A stretch of 64,000 nt of DNA from Planctomycetota bacterium (lineage in GTDB: Bacteria; Planctomycetota; Phycisphaerae; UBA1845; UTPLA1). Both the position numbers and the translations under genes were made by a program. The stretch is taken from the NCBI GenBank assembly GCA_016712275.1, contig JADJRI010000032.1, positions 1-64,000 on the forward strand, read 5' to 3'. Shown here piece after piece: positions 36,250 to 47,448 of the stretch. The notes under the pieces are model-generated. The model did not search any database and was not told where the DNA came from. It saw only the letters and a list, made by a program, of their open reading frames with translations. Every line of letters begins with the position of its first letter. Position 1 is the stretch's first letter.

Positions 36250-37967
36250 TTACCGCCAGTCTGACGTATTCTTCAGTAGCAGTCGAACAAAACTTCTGAC
36301 CGCGAATGACATCTCAAGCCCGCTGACGTCGACATATTGAGGAAACGCCATATTGGTCATACGTTCCAAGGCAATCTGCATGCAGCGAATTCCGTGTTCG
36401 CGATGCAACCGCTCCACGAGTCGCTTGAGGGATTCGAATGTGCACTGCGTTGGAGAGCCATCGCTGATCATGATGAGAAGCCGCCGGGTTTTCCCGCTAG
36501 CCAACGCCAGATGGGCCGCACATTCCAATGCGCCCGCGTCATTGTTGCCTCCTCCGGCTTCAAGTGCTGAAATGGCGTTTCGTTGAAAGTTCCCGAGCTG
36601 AAAAAACGTTCGATGATCGAAAGCGTTAACGTGGCCTTCGAGGCCGGAAAGGTCGCGCGCCGCTTCGCAGAGCAGCGCGCCGAACCGCTTCGCCATGTTC
36701 ATTTTTTCGCCCTGGGCCATCGATCCCGACCGGTCTATCAGCATGCCGATGTAGGCATTCCGAAAGCTCGTCTCTTCCTCCAATACGAAGAGATTCAGCG
36801 AAGGCCGAAAAGCCGACCTCTTCGCCATCCCCAAGTCGAGGCGACGCCCCCTCCGCATGGAAAAGTGTTCCCGCGCGCCGCGACCCAGCTGCTCAAAATG
36901 CCGACGTAGACTTTGGACATACGGACGGACGGCTGCGACAAGTGCCGCTTGTCGAACCGGATCCGGGACCACTCGCTCCTGGTTCAACAGTTTTGAGAAC
37001 TCCCGGTCTGCGCCGAGGTTCAGAACCTGGCGCCCGGCACATGAAGGGGAACCTCACGCTTAATCTGCGCCCGACTTGGAGGCGTCATCCGAATCTTGGA
37101 GGCGTCCTTTCGCTCCCAGCCCGGCAGTTGATTGCACTCGACCAGCCGATCGATTCCCTCGCCCAGTTGCCCCAGCACATCGGGGTTATCCTGCACTTTC
37201 TGTTGTAGAAGGGTCAGCTCCTGCGTCAGATTCTCTCGAGCGCCAATCAAATTCGCGAGTTCGCGCGCAAGCGGAAGCAGTTTTGCGTGCGAAAGCTCTT
37301 TCAGGTTGCGCGGCACCAAGTTGATGGCTTCCGCGACGCGGGGATCGGCACAGCTCTGCGGATCGAAACCGCAGCGAAAGCACATCATGAATGCAACGTG
37401 CGTCGGAAGAAGTCCTGGGATTCTCAACATGTCGCTGTCGCGGAGGGCCACGCGCATTTCACTCTCACCGGCATCGGGCTGAAGCAGCCTGCCGGGAATG
37501 TCCCCGCGACGAATGGCTCCTTCCACTTCCGAAACCTCTCGCTCAATCAGCCTTGCGTAAGCACCGATTGGCACATTGTGCTCGTTTCGCGCAAACGCAT
37601 ATGCGCCCAGTCGATCAAAGTAGGCTCCCCACTCGGGCCGACGGGAGCGCAACTGGCGCTCGAGCCGTTCATCCATCAGGATGTTCATCATCGCGGCGAG
37701 CCCCTCACGACGAGACCGCTTGTCGACCGTTCGGAAGCCGGGTTCCCCAAAATCGCAGACATGATGGCCCAATTCGTGCAAAACAAGAGCCTGCAGGATT
37801 TGATTGCCGTGTGGGTGCAGCGACGTCAACGGTGTGTCCGACACTTCGATTTCGACCGGCGCGTTGTCCCGCCGAACCCTGGTGCGACCCAAACCTTGTC
37901 GATAGTTGTGAATCACGACGTGGCGCCCAAGCAGTTCAGCTCCGATCTCTTCAGCCCATGCGTTCAC
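36250..37967 (-). CDS. CobT-like HExxH/VWA protein (second copy of the module), frameshifted
   Basis: The N-terminal frame starts at a GTG at 37967 and runs to 37020. It has an active-site-like HELGHH (64-69) in VLHELGHHVCDFGEP and an all-helical region. Near 37015 one base is lost, and the frame continues LGADREFSKLLNQERVV into a VWA domain with DRSGSM, then SDGSPTQC. Together about 572 residues form the same architecture as the gene at 8588-10621, but without the long acidic linker and with little sequence similarity. It is encoded 10 bp after the HEAT-repeat gene and probably works with the AAA+ ATPase at the start of this operon. Confidence 0.82.
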
Positions 37968-37977
37968 CTCATCCGCT

Positions 37978-39224
37978 TCATTTCGCAGGCGGCTCCCAGA
38001 TCAGAGGTTCCCCGGGTCGGCTGGGGTATCGATTGACGATTGGAATCGGGCCGAGCCGGCCGTTCAACAGATCAGATGCATTATTTCTGACGTCTTGATC
38101 GACGTCATTCATGGCCGACACCAGCTCACTGAGTACACGAACGTCATCGAACTTGGCAACCGCGGCCAGCGCGTCCTTGCGAATTGTGTGCGTCTCATCA
38201 CGTATAGCTTGAGTAAGTCGGGCACCAGCAGCGGATCGGGATCGTCCCGCAAAGTCTTCAGAGCTTCGTGTCGCGTGGCAAGGTCAGAACTCCGTAGCGC
38301 ACGGATGGTCAAGGGCCGGCGTTGCTCCGGCATCAATTCCATCAGCACGCCCATCACGCCCCTCTGAATCACGGGGTTTGGATCTTTTGCAAGATGCTCC
38401 AGCTCAGGCAGGTGTTGAACCGTACACCACTCACGAATGCACCTGATAGCGCGCAATCTCGGTTCGGAACCGGGATGGCATTTGACCGTAGCGACGGCGG
38501 CGTCCGCAAGGCGATGGGGCGACTGTTTGTGCACCCACTCAAACAATTCCGCCGCGCCGAGGGCATTCACTTGGGGTATGGACTCGATCGCGAACTGCGT
38601 TGAATCGAAATCGAGCGCCTGTCGCCCCAGTTTTTTCATTGTCGCATCGCGCCGCCGCAGTGCCTCTGCTGGTAGTCCGCCGATCAGCTTTTGCCGGCTC
38701 AGCGTTTCTAGCGCTGCCGCCCTGGAATCGGAATGAGGATCATTCAGTTGGGTCAGCAGGACCTCGCGTATGCGCTGTGGAGCGATCGCAATCGCAGCTT
38801 TGTAGGCTGCCACGCGAACACGCGGGTTGGAATCCTGAAAATTCGGTTCAACAATTTCGTAGTCGACTGGATTACAGCGTCGCCCGAGGAAATCCATTGT
38901 CTTTGCTCGTGCCCAACTTTGACCGTGCGAGAGTAACCACTTTAGTGTTATGTTATTGACACCATCGGGGGCGAATACAATACCAGCCAATGAGGGATCC
39001 AGGTCTAACATGCCCTTGCGTAGCGCCGCGGCTGAATGGCCGGTCACCGTTGGCAACACGGCTGCGATGACATGTGCCGCCGGAGCGAAGCCAGCCTTAA
39101 CCAAATGATCCACCAACTTAATCAGGTCCCCTCCGCGCAATCCCATGCACTCAATGGGCGGGCGATGTTTGGGCGGCGCCAATTCACTGACGACTTCAGC
39201 GACAAGTTCGGAAAACGCGCTCAT
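37978..39224 (-). CDS. HEAT-repeat protein, frameshifted near 38210
   Basis: About 415 residues of two-helix HEAT-like repeats. Examples are FQDSNPRVRVAAYKAAIAIA, LNDPHSDSRAAALETLSR, AKDPNPVIQRGVMGVLMEL and SSDLATRHEALKTLRDD. Near 38210 the frame shifts, and the repeat goes on as ETHTIRKDALAAVAKFDDV, ending at a TGA at 37978. HEAT proteins are scaffolds for protein-protein contact. The start lies 3 bp after the AAA+ stop and the end is 10 bp before the CobT-like gene, so all three form one operon. It is probably a substrate adaptor or scaffold for the AAA+/VWA pair (inference). Confidence 0.8.
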
Positions 39225-39227
39225 AAC

Positions 39228-40340
39228 TCACAGCCTGATTGCCGCAACGATTGTCTGCCATACCAAACCCGCATCCGACGCAGGATCGTTCCAGCGTCCA
39301 GCGAATCGTCCGCAGAAACTGGCCCGCAGCAGGTGCGGCAGGGGATCTCCATCAAACTCTTCGAAGTTAGGGTGACCCAGCAGAATGCAGACTTCTTCCG
39401 TTGCACGCATGCTCAAATCGACACCGATTTCCTTGGCTCGACGAACGGCGTTGGCCGCGGTGACCACGCGCTCAATTTGTGTGCGATTCACATCAGGATG
39501 CCTTGCCGACAGTAATCGAATCTCTTCCTTGTCCGGCGGGTATTCCATCTTGAGCGGTGCAAATCGGTCGAGCTGGGCGGGGTCCACGTTGGTCGTGCCG
39601 GTAAACTGCGCGCCGTTATTGATGGCAGCCACCCAAAGTACGTTGTCCGCAATGTCAATTGAAGTGCCATCGAGAGGATTGTAGAGCTTGCGCGTCGTAT
39701 CGAGCGCCGGCATGATGCCATTGCGCGCCATTTCCCGACATCGATTGAATTCGTCGAGAAAGATCAGGAACCGCCGGTCGGGCTCCCTCTTTGCGGAATC
39801 CAGCGCCCGAAGGATATCCGTCGGTACCCAGACAGTTTCAACTGCGCCGGTAGAGGTGCCGCGCATTTGAAGGCTGGCGAGGAAATCGGTCGCTTCAAAA
39901 ACAGGGCTGCAATTGAAGAAGACATACTCCATGCCGAGCGCTTCTGCGATCTTCCGCGATAGAAACGTCTTGCCGCACCCCTGCGGGCCATCAAGCAACA
40001 CGTTCAAGCCGCTTTCCAACATCGCCTGCAATTGGCGGGAAACCACGGGATCGACGTAAATGCTGTCGTCAAACCGAAACTTCGGAATGCTGACAAATTC
40101 AACAACAATGGATCCCCGCTCTGCGGCCGCCGGCTTCTGGATGGAATGGACTCGCACCCGACACAGCTGTCCCGGCTGGATTCTCGAATCATTACTGAGG
40201 ATGACCTTGGGAGCGCGCTTGCCGTCGATATGCGTCGCCCGGAATCGATAGGACGATTCCTTCTTGGGATTTGAGTAGAAGACAGTTTCGAATTCGAAAC
40301 CGGCCTCCAGGCTGACAGATTTCTTGGCGTCGCGGGGCAT
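39228..40340 (-). CDS. MoxR/CobS-like AAA+ ATPase (second module)
   Basis: A 370-residue AAA+ protein. Residues 1-90 form a beta-rich domain (FRATHIDGKRAPKVILSNDS) not found in the first copy. The ATPase core has Walker A GPQGCGKT (118-125), Walker B FLIFLDEFN (191-199), sensor-1 WVAAINN (226-232), and an LDRFAPLKM Arg-finger region. The start at 40340 follows GGAGGTCATCGAAA, an ideal site. The gene opens a three-gene operon with HEAT and HExxH/VWA proteins. Biochemical role by family: ATP-driven remodelling of a VWA partner's client. Confidence 0.9.
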   Translation of the reverse strand: MPRDAKKSVSLEAGFEFETVFYSNPKKESSYRFRATHIDGKRAPKVILSNDSRIQPGQLCRVRVHSIQKPAAAERGSIVVEFVSIPKFRFDDSIYVDPVVSRQLQAMLESGLNVLLDGPQGCGKTFLSRKIAEALGMEYVFFNCSPVFEATDFLASLQMRGTSTGAVETVWVPTDILRALDSAKREPDRRFLIFLDEFNRCREMARNGIMPALDTTRKLYNPLDGTSIDIADNVLWVAAINNGAQFTGTTNVDPAQLDRFAPLKMEYPPDKEEIRLLSARHPDVNRTQIERVVTAANAVRRAKEIGVDLSMRATEEVCILLGHPNFEEFDGDPLPHLLRASFCGRFAGRWNDPASDAGLVWQTIVAAIRL

Positions 40341-40863
40341 TTTCGATGACCTCCGGCAATGCGTGCTTGGAGCGATTAACGGAAACGAAACCGGTATATT
40401 AACCCCCACCAGTGATGGCACCATGGCGACGGGCTCCGATGGGAAGAAAGAGGTTCAAGTCGTACAGGGCAGGCAAGTCGCAGAATGCATGAACCGGCAA
40501 CTGAACAAATCTGCGTCCACTGTCAGTGGCGACTGGAGAAGCGCGACCTCAAACGGGGGCGCTGGGCGCCTGCAGTTTGAAATGAGCTTCTTGATCACCT
40601 TCACCGTCGGAACGGCTTTTGCGGTCCTGTTCTGGCTTCCGATTTCCCGCGTTATGTTACGATGGGCTAATGCGCGAATTGGGCGGTTGAAGTAATCTAT
40701 CAGTGCCTCATGGCAGCCGGCGATATAAATCTGGCCAACACCGAGTGGTTAATCGCAGCTTCATTCTCGCTGGGATTCTCTGCCTAAATTGGCGAGAGCT
40801 CCGTTCAGTGGATATTGTGGTGAGAGTTTTTCTCGCAGCGGCAGATTGAACAGGATTCATCGC
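40341..40863. other. Intergenic region between the AAA+ operon and the ADP-ribosylglycohydrolase
   Basis: About 520 bp that must hold divergent promoters. A 37-codon plus-strand frame at 40582-40695 begins MSFLITFTVGTAFAVLFWL and could encode a tiny membrane protein, but there is no ribosome binding site and I do not annotate it as a gene. Confidence 0.5.
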
Positions 40864-41806
40864 ATGGGCTCAATTCGAAACCACTACGAAGGCTGCATGC
40901 TCGGCCTCGCCATTGGCGATGCCCTGGGCTGGCCGGTCGAATTCATGAAGCTCAGCGAAATCCGCCCGCTTTGGCTCGGAAGGAATAACGGACTTGCATG
41001 CAATGGGAGTGCACCCGCGCGGCACATTCACCGACGACACGCAGATGTCACTCGCTCTGGCTCGTGCGATCTTGTCGCATGGCAACAGGCCGGACTCGGA
41101 ATTCGTCACGGAGTCGGCTCAGCAGTTCATTTTGTGGTCAAACTCGGATGAAAATGATCGCGCACCCGGAAACACATGCATGGCAGGATGTCGCGCGTTG
41201 GCAAATAACCTGAACTGGCGTGCTCCGGGGAATAACAATTCCAAGGGTTGCGGCACGGCGATGAGGACCGCGCCGATCGGGCTGGCCTGGCATGGCGATG
41301 AAGATCGAATCACGCGCATGGCGGCGAAAACCAGCGAGTTGACACACGGACACCCCGCTGCCACGGCCGGTGGCGTCGCAACCGCGCTACTGGTCAGTTG
41401 GGCCTTGGACGGGCTGCCACCGGATGCGATGTTCGACCGACTGGTCGAGCGCGCGCGGCCGATCAGTAAAGAATTCGTAGAGAAGTTGATGCAAGTGCCG
41501 ACCGTGCTGCAGGCCGAGCCCGAAGCTGCCTATCGCGTGTTGGGCGGGGCATGGACAGCCGACGAGGCGGTCGCGTGTGCGCTGTATGCCTTCTGGCGAT
41601 CACCGCGAGACTATCGCCAGACGGTCATCACAGCCGTGAATATGGATGGTGACTCGGACTCTGTCGGCTGCATCGCTGGCGCAATCAGTGGCGTCTTCAA
41701 CGGCGTTGAGGAAATTCCTTCAGCGTGGCGGCAAGATGTCGAGAAGCGTGACGAACTGATTAAAGTAGCTCATGCCCTTCACGGATTCGCGGATGCCCGT
41801 GAGTGA
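40864..41806 (+). CDS. ADP-ribosylglycohydrolase family protein, frameshifted near 40960
   Basis: About 314 residues. The first frame gives HYEGCMLGLAIGDALGWPVE, the family's opening helix. After a shift near 40960 the protein resumes as FGSEGITDLHAMG, then GTFTDDTQMSLALARAI with the Mg-binding TDDT. It ends with NMDGDSDSVGCIAGAISG, the second metal site. Family role: removal of ADP-ribose from proteins or nucleic acids, or hydrolysis of related compounds, using two Mg ions. It is monocistronic here, divergent from the AAA+ operon. A link to mobile-element conflict or NAD biology is possible but not shown. Confidence 0.85.
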
Positions 41807-41950
41807 CTTCGCCTTTTAATGACGGGGCAACGGTTTTTTCTCTGACCGTAAACGCGCCACCGCGCGCCACTTAGCGCGATTCCGTCGCAAGCGGAGCAAG
41901 GCGATGGCGCGCTCGTCGATCATGTGCTATGCTTATTGGGGAGGTGCCTG

Positions 41951-42259
41951 GTGACGCCTGGGTTGAAGAAGATCGTTCTGCTGGCCATTCTTGCGGTTGT
42001 TGTCTTCCTTGCGAACGCCCGCTCCGTCGTCGAGTGGCTAGATCAAGCTGGCGTCATCGTCTGGGCACAGCATGTCCGATCGGAGTACGTCACGGGGACG
42101 GCGATCACGGTGATACTCGCGATGCTCTTCCTTTTGGGCGGCCCGCCAATCATCGCTCGGTGCGCCCGGATCTTCCGGCGATGTCCGGTGTGCGGTCAAA
42201 AGAGTTTGAGCGAGGGGCGGTACTGTGGGGCTTGCGGGCGCCGATCCCCACACGGGTAA
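41951..42259 (+). CDS. Small membrane protein with C-terminal zinc ribbon
   Basis: About 102 residues from the GTG at 41951 (GGGAGGTGCCTG precedes it). There are two hydrophobic segments (IVLLAILAVVVFLANA, and AITVILAMLFLLGGPPIIA), then a two-CxxC ribbon (CPVCGQKSLSEGRYCGACG). The frame is open upstream to an ATG at 41924. The likely topology puts the zinc ribbon in the cytoplasm. The function is unknown. Confidence 0.65.
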   Translation: MTPGLKKIVLLAILAVVVFLANARSVVEWLDQAGVIVWAQHVRSEYVTGTAITVILAMLFLLGGPPIIARCARIFRRCPVCGQKSLSEGRYCGACGRRSPHG

Positions 42260-42469
42260 CTCCAGCGTTGTCAATCCGCATTCATGATTCCCCTTCCGAG
42301 GGCGAACTGCCCTCGAGCCGGATCAGCAAACCTGAATAATATCAGCTGCATTCTCCATGATGACGACAGAGCGTTCATCGAATGATGTAAACCTACGAGT
42401 CAGTCGCGATGACGCTGCTCATCGATGAACGGTATTCCGGCTGCGGGCCATTCGGCGGCATCGATCGCG

Positions 42470-45412
42470 CTAAGTCGGGCTGCCGATCAGGATGAATGCC
42501 GCCCAATAGTACGGATGCTCATATGGACCTTTGCCTTCGCCACGTGGGGCGGTGGCCGATGTTTTGCCAATTGATCTGTCTTGTTCCTTCTGCTGATCTG
42601 AGTTGGACGACTCGAATGCAGACAGTGTCACGTCCCGTTCGTCGTAGGTGAGGTTCCGAAGCCATGTCTTGGCTTCGATCAGCGCCAGATTCTTTGGCAT
42701 CGCGGTTCCGGCATTAAATTCCTGGCCGACAGCGCGCCGGGCATCCGGGAAGGATCCTAGGAGATTCTCATAGAACCGCGTCATCAAGAGTTGCGTCGCC
42801 GTATCGTCCACTTTCCAGAGACTGGCAATGACCGTCGGCGCGCCGGCGTAGAAGAAACCCCACGGCAAGGCCATCATGCTGTCACCCTTCTTAATGCCCC
42901 GCTGCGTGTCGCAAGCACTGAGCACGACGAGGTCGCAGTCCTTCAGCCTGCCGCGCCAGGAGCGAATTAGTTCATCGAGGGTGAGGAAGCCGATGTCATC
43001 GGGGCTGGGTGTTTCCCGGCTGGGTCAACGCCAAGCTCGCGTCATACGGGCGTTCCTGCGAGCCGGTCAGTCCATGCGTGGCGATGTGCAGGATGCGCTT
43101 GCCTCCCGCGTTCGATTCGAGCCGGCCGATCGTCGCCGACTCGCCTTTGAGTAATGTAGCTGTGCCACTCGCCGTTTTGATCACGCGGGCGATGGCCTCC
43201 GCCTCCCGCGCTGTCCCGGGCAGCGGCGGCAGCGACCCGCCATGAAGCCGAATCTGATCCAGCATGCTCACATTGGCGATGGCGGCCTCCTCGCCGCGGG
43301 TCTGCATCACGATCAGTTCCAGTCCATCCTTGGGCGGCCGTCGATCGAGTTGCACGCCCAGCTTCCCGGGCGCGACCTTGGTCTCAAGTTCTTTCCCGTC
43401 TCGCCAGTAGCGCAGTGCAATCATGTCGTCGCTTCCCCGATCGCCTCCCTCGATTGCTTTGCCAACCGCCTGCAGTTGTTCGACCAGCGCCTCATATTTT
43501 TCCGTAGGCTGCTCGTCGTAGGCGAGGATAACATCGCCGCGAGACAGTCCCGCCACCGGCATTGCTTTCCGGCACAACCATCGAGATCAGGACGCCCTGA
43601 TCAGGATACTTGGGCTGCGAGTGGCTTCGGTCGAAGATGGGGTCACCCACGATTAGCGCAGTGATCCCATCGCCAGCTCGGCCGCTGTCCTTGGCTTGTC
43701 GGCGACGGTTCACATAGATGGTGCCCGAGTCGGCGTGGACGATCTCCGGAAGCGGTGCTGGTTCTGCGGTTTTGCGACAGCACTCGTTGCGTCGCGACCT
43801 GACGCTAGCACCAGATCGAACGGGATGCCGACCAAGGGGCCATCAGGCAGGAAGATCACCCGCCGTGCCGAATCGATGGTCGCGCGAATGTCAGCCGGCA
43901 GCGATGTCACCAGTGCGGTGTGGAGTTCGGCGAGAGGATCCGCAACACTCTCGGGCGACTGGGCGGGGCGATGACTGATGTAACTTTTGGCGCTGAGAGC
44001 AGACGCCCTGATCGACTGAATCTTGTCTTTGCCTTCGGCGATAACGGCCGCCTGCACTGGGCCGGCGGCGGCAGGCGGAACGACAATCGCCGAAAGGGAA
44101 TCTCTGGTCCAGTTGTAGGTGAAAATCACCTCGCCCGGCGACAGCGCCGAGCGAATCGCTTCGGGCGTCAGCGGCTTAGCATCGGGCCAGACGGCGCGCA
44201 GGCTCTCAAAGACGAGTGCGGTGGCGTCGCTCAGGGCGCGACGGGACTGGCGGATTGCCGCCAGTTGTTCCTCGATGAGCGTGCTCTTGTCGGCCGGTGA
44301 GAGATCGTGGCGCGACTGAGTCTCGGCAATCTTCGCCTCTGCTGTGGCCAGTTTAATACGGCGGGCTGCCTCCTTTTGCTCCCGTAGATGCAACTGCTGG
44401 GCCGCCTGAGGGTTGCTGGCCGCGGTCTCGGCGCCGAGATCGCTATCACGGCGGGCCATCAGATCGAGGAGCGCGCGGTTGTGGCCGCGTTCGAGGGCCT
44501 CGCATGCCGCGTCCGGCTGTCTCATACGAATAACGGCATAGGCCAGAGCCGAAGTGATTTGGCTGAGTTGGAGTCGCTCGGCAAAGGCTGCTCGCTCCGC
44601 CTCCCCGCCGACAATGCTCGTACGTTGCCTTTCGGCGATAGCAAGCGCTTCGCGCAAGAGTGGCTCCGCGCCGGCGTAGTCACCCTTGGATGCATGCAAT
44701 GCCGCCAAGTTGTTCAGACTTAGGGCCACGTCCGGGTGCACGTCGCCCAGCATCTTGCGACGCATCGCCAGTGCCTCGCAGAAGAGCGGCTCGGCTGCGG
44801 CGAAGTCGCCCTTTGCATACAGGAACGCCGCGAGATTATTGAGGCTGGACGCCACGTAAGGGTGCTCGTCACCCAGGAGCTTTCGAAACAATTCCAGCGC
44901 TTCGCAATAGAGGGGCTCCGCGTCACCGTAGTCGCCTTTGGATTGGAGCAACGCCGCTAGGGTGCTTAGGCTCTGGGCGACGTCGGTGTGCTTGTCGCCC
45001 AACAGTTTGCGCCGTGTCGCCAGTGCCTGACGGTAGAGCGGTTCCGCACCGGCGAAATTGCCCTGATTCTGAATCAACCCCGCCAAGTTGTTCAGACTCA
45101 GAGCCACGTCGGGGTGCTCGTCGCCCAACAGTTTGCGCCGCATCTCCAGCGCTTCGCGGAAGGGCGGCTCGGCCGCAGCGTAGTCGCCTTTATTCATAAG
45201 CAACATCGCGAGATTGTTCAGGCTCGTCGCCACGTTTGGGTGCTCATCGCCCAGCAGCCTTCGCTGCATCGCAAGCGCTTCGCGAAGCAGCGACTCCGCG
45301 CCGGCATAGTCGCCCTTGACGCCAAGCAAGGTCGCGAGATTGCTCAGGCACAGAGCCAGTTCCGCGTGTTCATCGCCCAGCAGCTTGCGCTGCATTGTCA
45401 GCGATTCGCCCG
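42470..45412 (-). CDS. TPR-CHAT protein with inserted PDZ-like domain, frameshifted, 5' end lost
   Basis: From the N-terminus there are six 42-residue TPR repeats of the kinesin-light-chain type (LLGDEHPDVALSLNNLA), then a helical linker. The CHAT protease-like domain starts at PLTPEAIRSALSPGE. Unusually a PDZ-like stretch (AGLSRGDVILAYDEQP) lies inside or before the CHAT core. The catalytic pair is ILHIATHGL (His) and VLSACDTQRG (Cys). At least three shifts (near 43780, 43555 and 43003) split it into frames. Upstream of 45412 the gene is cut by an IS21-type remnant, so the true start and any N-terminal effector or sensor domain are missing. CHAT proteases act by cleaving partner proteins in defence or signalling systems; its partner is not identified here. 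Confidence 0.8.
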
Positions 45413-45710
45413 TGAGTTGGGCATCCATCGTGAAACGGTCGCGCGGTATGTGGATTTGGCGCGGGGTGATTTTCCAAAACCGGCCATTTCGATGACCGGG
45501 TCGGAGGCTCGTGAACCGTGTCCGTTCGACGTCGAGCTACCGGTCCGCGAGGGCTTCGGCGGTCAAGATTCCCTGACAACGGATTCTCGCTCCGGGCCAA
45601 AACCGGCCATTTCGATTGCCGGGTCGGCGGGTCGGCGCAGCCACTGCGAACCCTATCGCGCGGTGATCATGGAGGCGTTGGAGCGGGGCCTGACGGCGCA
45701 GCGGATATTG
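45413..45710 (+). pseudogene. IS21-family transposase (IstA) remnant
   Basis: The plus-strand frame reads ELGIHRETVARYVDLARGDF, then PKPAISMTGS, PKPAISIAGS, SHCEPYRAVIMEALERGLTA, ending at AQRI. This is the N-terminal HTH and linker of an IstA protein. The rest of IstA and IstB are absent. The remnant begins exactly where the TPR of the CHAT gene stops making sense, so it truncates that gene. The PKPAIS unit occurs twice. Confidence 0.7.
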
Positions 45711-46613
45711 CAATCGCCCAGGCGGCGGACCTGGAAAGCTGCGTAGCTGTCATCCCGGCCGATCGAATCAAGTATCCGTTGCTGGCGTGTCGTGTGTTCG
45801 ACCGGGTAACCACCGGCGAGGCGAGCCGCCCAGCCCTGATTTGTGGTGTAGAACTCCGCGACGAAGGCTTGCACGTTCTGGCGGACTGGATTCTCCTGAA
45901 ACAGGTCAACGATTTGTCGCCCTACAGCCTTGACCGAATGTCAGTGGCATCCGCTGCAATAGCCAGTCAATACTTGAGTGCATCCCAAAGGCCATCTCAG
46001 ATTGCATTGCTTTCGCAAGGGACCGCGGGAGTCCGTTCCGGCATCCCGATGCCGAAGTGATTGCGATCTTGATTCCGTCGGTGACGCCCAAAAAGTCGAC
46101 GTGAGAATGACTGGCCGAAAAACAGTTTGGTCTGCGCCAGCATTTGGGCCGACATGGAGTCCGCTCAGCGGCTTTCAACGGTACCGATGGAAAACCGCAG
46201 CGACGCTTCTCCTCCGCCGTGCCATCAACTGGCGCGAGGTCTTTGCACAATCCGGGATTGACTGCAAGCCCGCGCGGCTGGGTGTCGTTTTATGTTAAAG
46301 TGAGTTGGGCCCATTCAACGAAACCTCCGGGTTCGGTACTTGACCATCTTTCGCGTTGGGGGCTCGCGATTATCGTCAGCGGCGAGCCCCGAGATGCTGC
46401 GATCCATCCTGAGACGTTTTGTGAGACGTCTAGCTAGTCGTTTGTGGCCAGTCGAAAACACGGATACTTCCGGTCTTATGGTGGGCCATCTGTAGTCCGT
46501 CAAAGGCGTGCCTGCAATCTGAAGATTCGATATTCAATCTGCATGCTCGAGGGGGTTGTTGCGACACTCCGTCTATGTCCATTCCGCCGTAGGATCGCCC
46601 GTAACAGTTTTTA
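45711..46613. other. Region without a supported gene
   Basis: About 900 bp on the far side of the IS21 remnant. A minus-strand stretch (45653-45874, NQGWAARLAGGYP, IGRDDSYAAFQVRRLG) has some protein character and might be part of the gene that was cut, but it is too short and frame-broken to call. No RNA gene was recognised. Confidence 0.4.
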
Positions 46614-47440
46614 TCATGATCTTCTAGCCCATTCCTTGTGGAGTTGAACTGCCGTCCGACTGGCCACCCTTTTTAGGGGGCACCGAGCCATTTCGCTCTT
46701 CCTGAACCGATTCAGCAGCTCCAGCCTTACCATGCTGGCCTCGCCGCTTAGTATGCGTGTGAGCGCCGAGTCCTTCTCATGGATAGGAAGCCCGCGAATC
46801 CATTTCTGCAGAGCCCTCTCAGATGTCCGTTGGTTGATGGCCGGCCCGCTTCGAGCGGCAGCGACCCTGATGAGCGATTCTTCGATATGAAGGAAATCAG
46901 CGAGCGCCTTCAAGGGGGCCGTCAGCTTCTTCAGTCCCGGCGGCACGGAGGGCTCGACCTCGTCGTCAAACTCCTCGTGCTGGACATTCAAGAGCCATGC
47001 CAAGTAGAGGGGCGCGGTAGTCACCACCAAGCAGGTCATTTCGCAACGGTGCAAGGGAACTCATTCGACCGGAGCCGTCGTCATCGAATTCCCAATCATC
47101 CGGCTCTCCTTCCAAGGCGAACTCAACGAGCACGCATGTCTTCACCTTCTTTTAGCCGGGCGCCCAACCCGCAACAGTTAGGTCTTCGCACGTCCGATGT
47201 CGATGGCGTCCAGCGGCAACCTGAGCATGAATCTGCAGTAGCCGAAGTTGCTCACGTAAACAAGGAATCGAAGCGTTGCCCATCATTTCTGCGGATCGCC
47301 TTTGAAGTCGCCCCAATGGTAGGTATTGATAAAGCTGGTCGGCGACCTGGGCCCGCGTCGATAAACCCTGACCATCGCATATCCTTTTCAGAGAGTGGCT
47401 TATCGATCGCGAGAAACTCGTAGTACTGATACTCGCTCAT
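46614..47440 (-). CDS. Conserved hypothetical protein, multiply frameshifted
   Basis: It opens at 47440 with MSEYQYYEFLAIDKPLSEKD, a family start I recognise from many bacteria but cannot name functionally. Through several shifts (near 47375, 47300, 47285 and 47005) the family text goes on as TYHWGDFKGDP, YVSNFGYCRFMLRLPLDAID, EPDDWEFDDD, LRNDLLGGDYR and then AWLLNVQHEEFDDEVEPSVP. It ends with a 146-codon frame: ALADFLHIEESLIRVAAARS, then KDSALTRILSGEAS. With at least four indels it is either a pseudogene or badly sequenced. It lies 8 bp after a second conserved gene with which it is usually paired. Confidence 0.65.
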
Positions 47441-47448
47441 CTCGCACC

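Noticed and set aside
40582..40695. A 37-codon frame with a hydrophobic segment
   Set aside because: No ribosome binding site and no known relative. Mentioned under the intergenic entry but not called.
44988..45746. A 252-codon plus-strand frame
   Set aside because: Its first two thirds are the antisense of the TPR repeats. Only the last part (from about 45413) is real, as the IstA remnant.
45518..46060. Plus-strand 180-codon frame beyond the IS21 remnant
   Set aside because: After the IstA part the text has no coding character.
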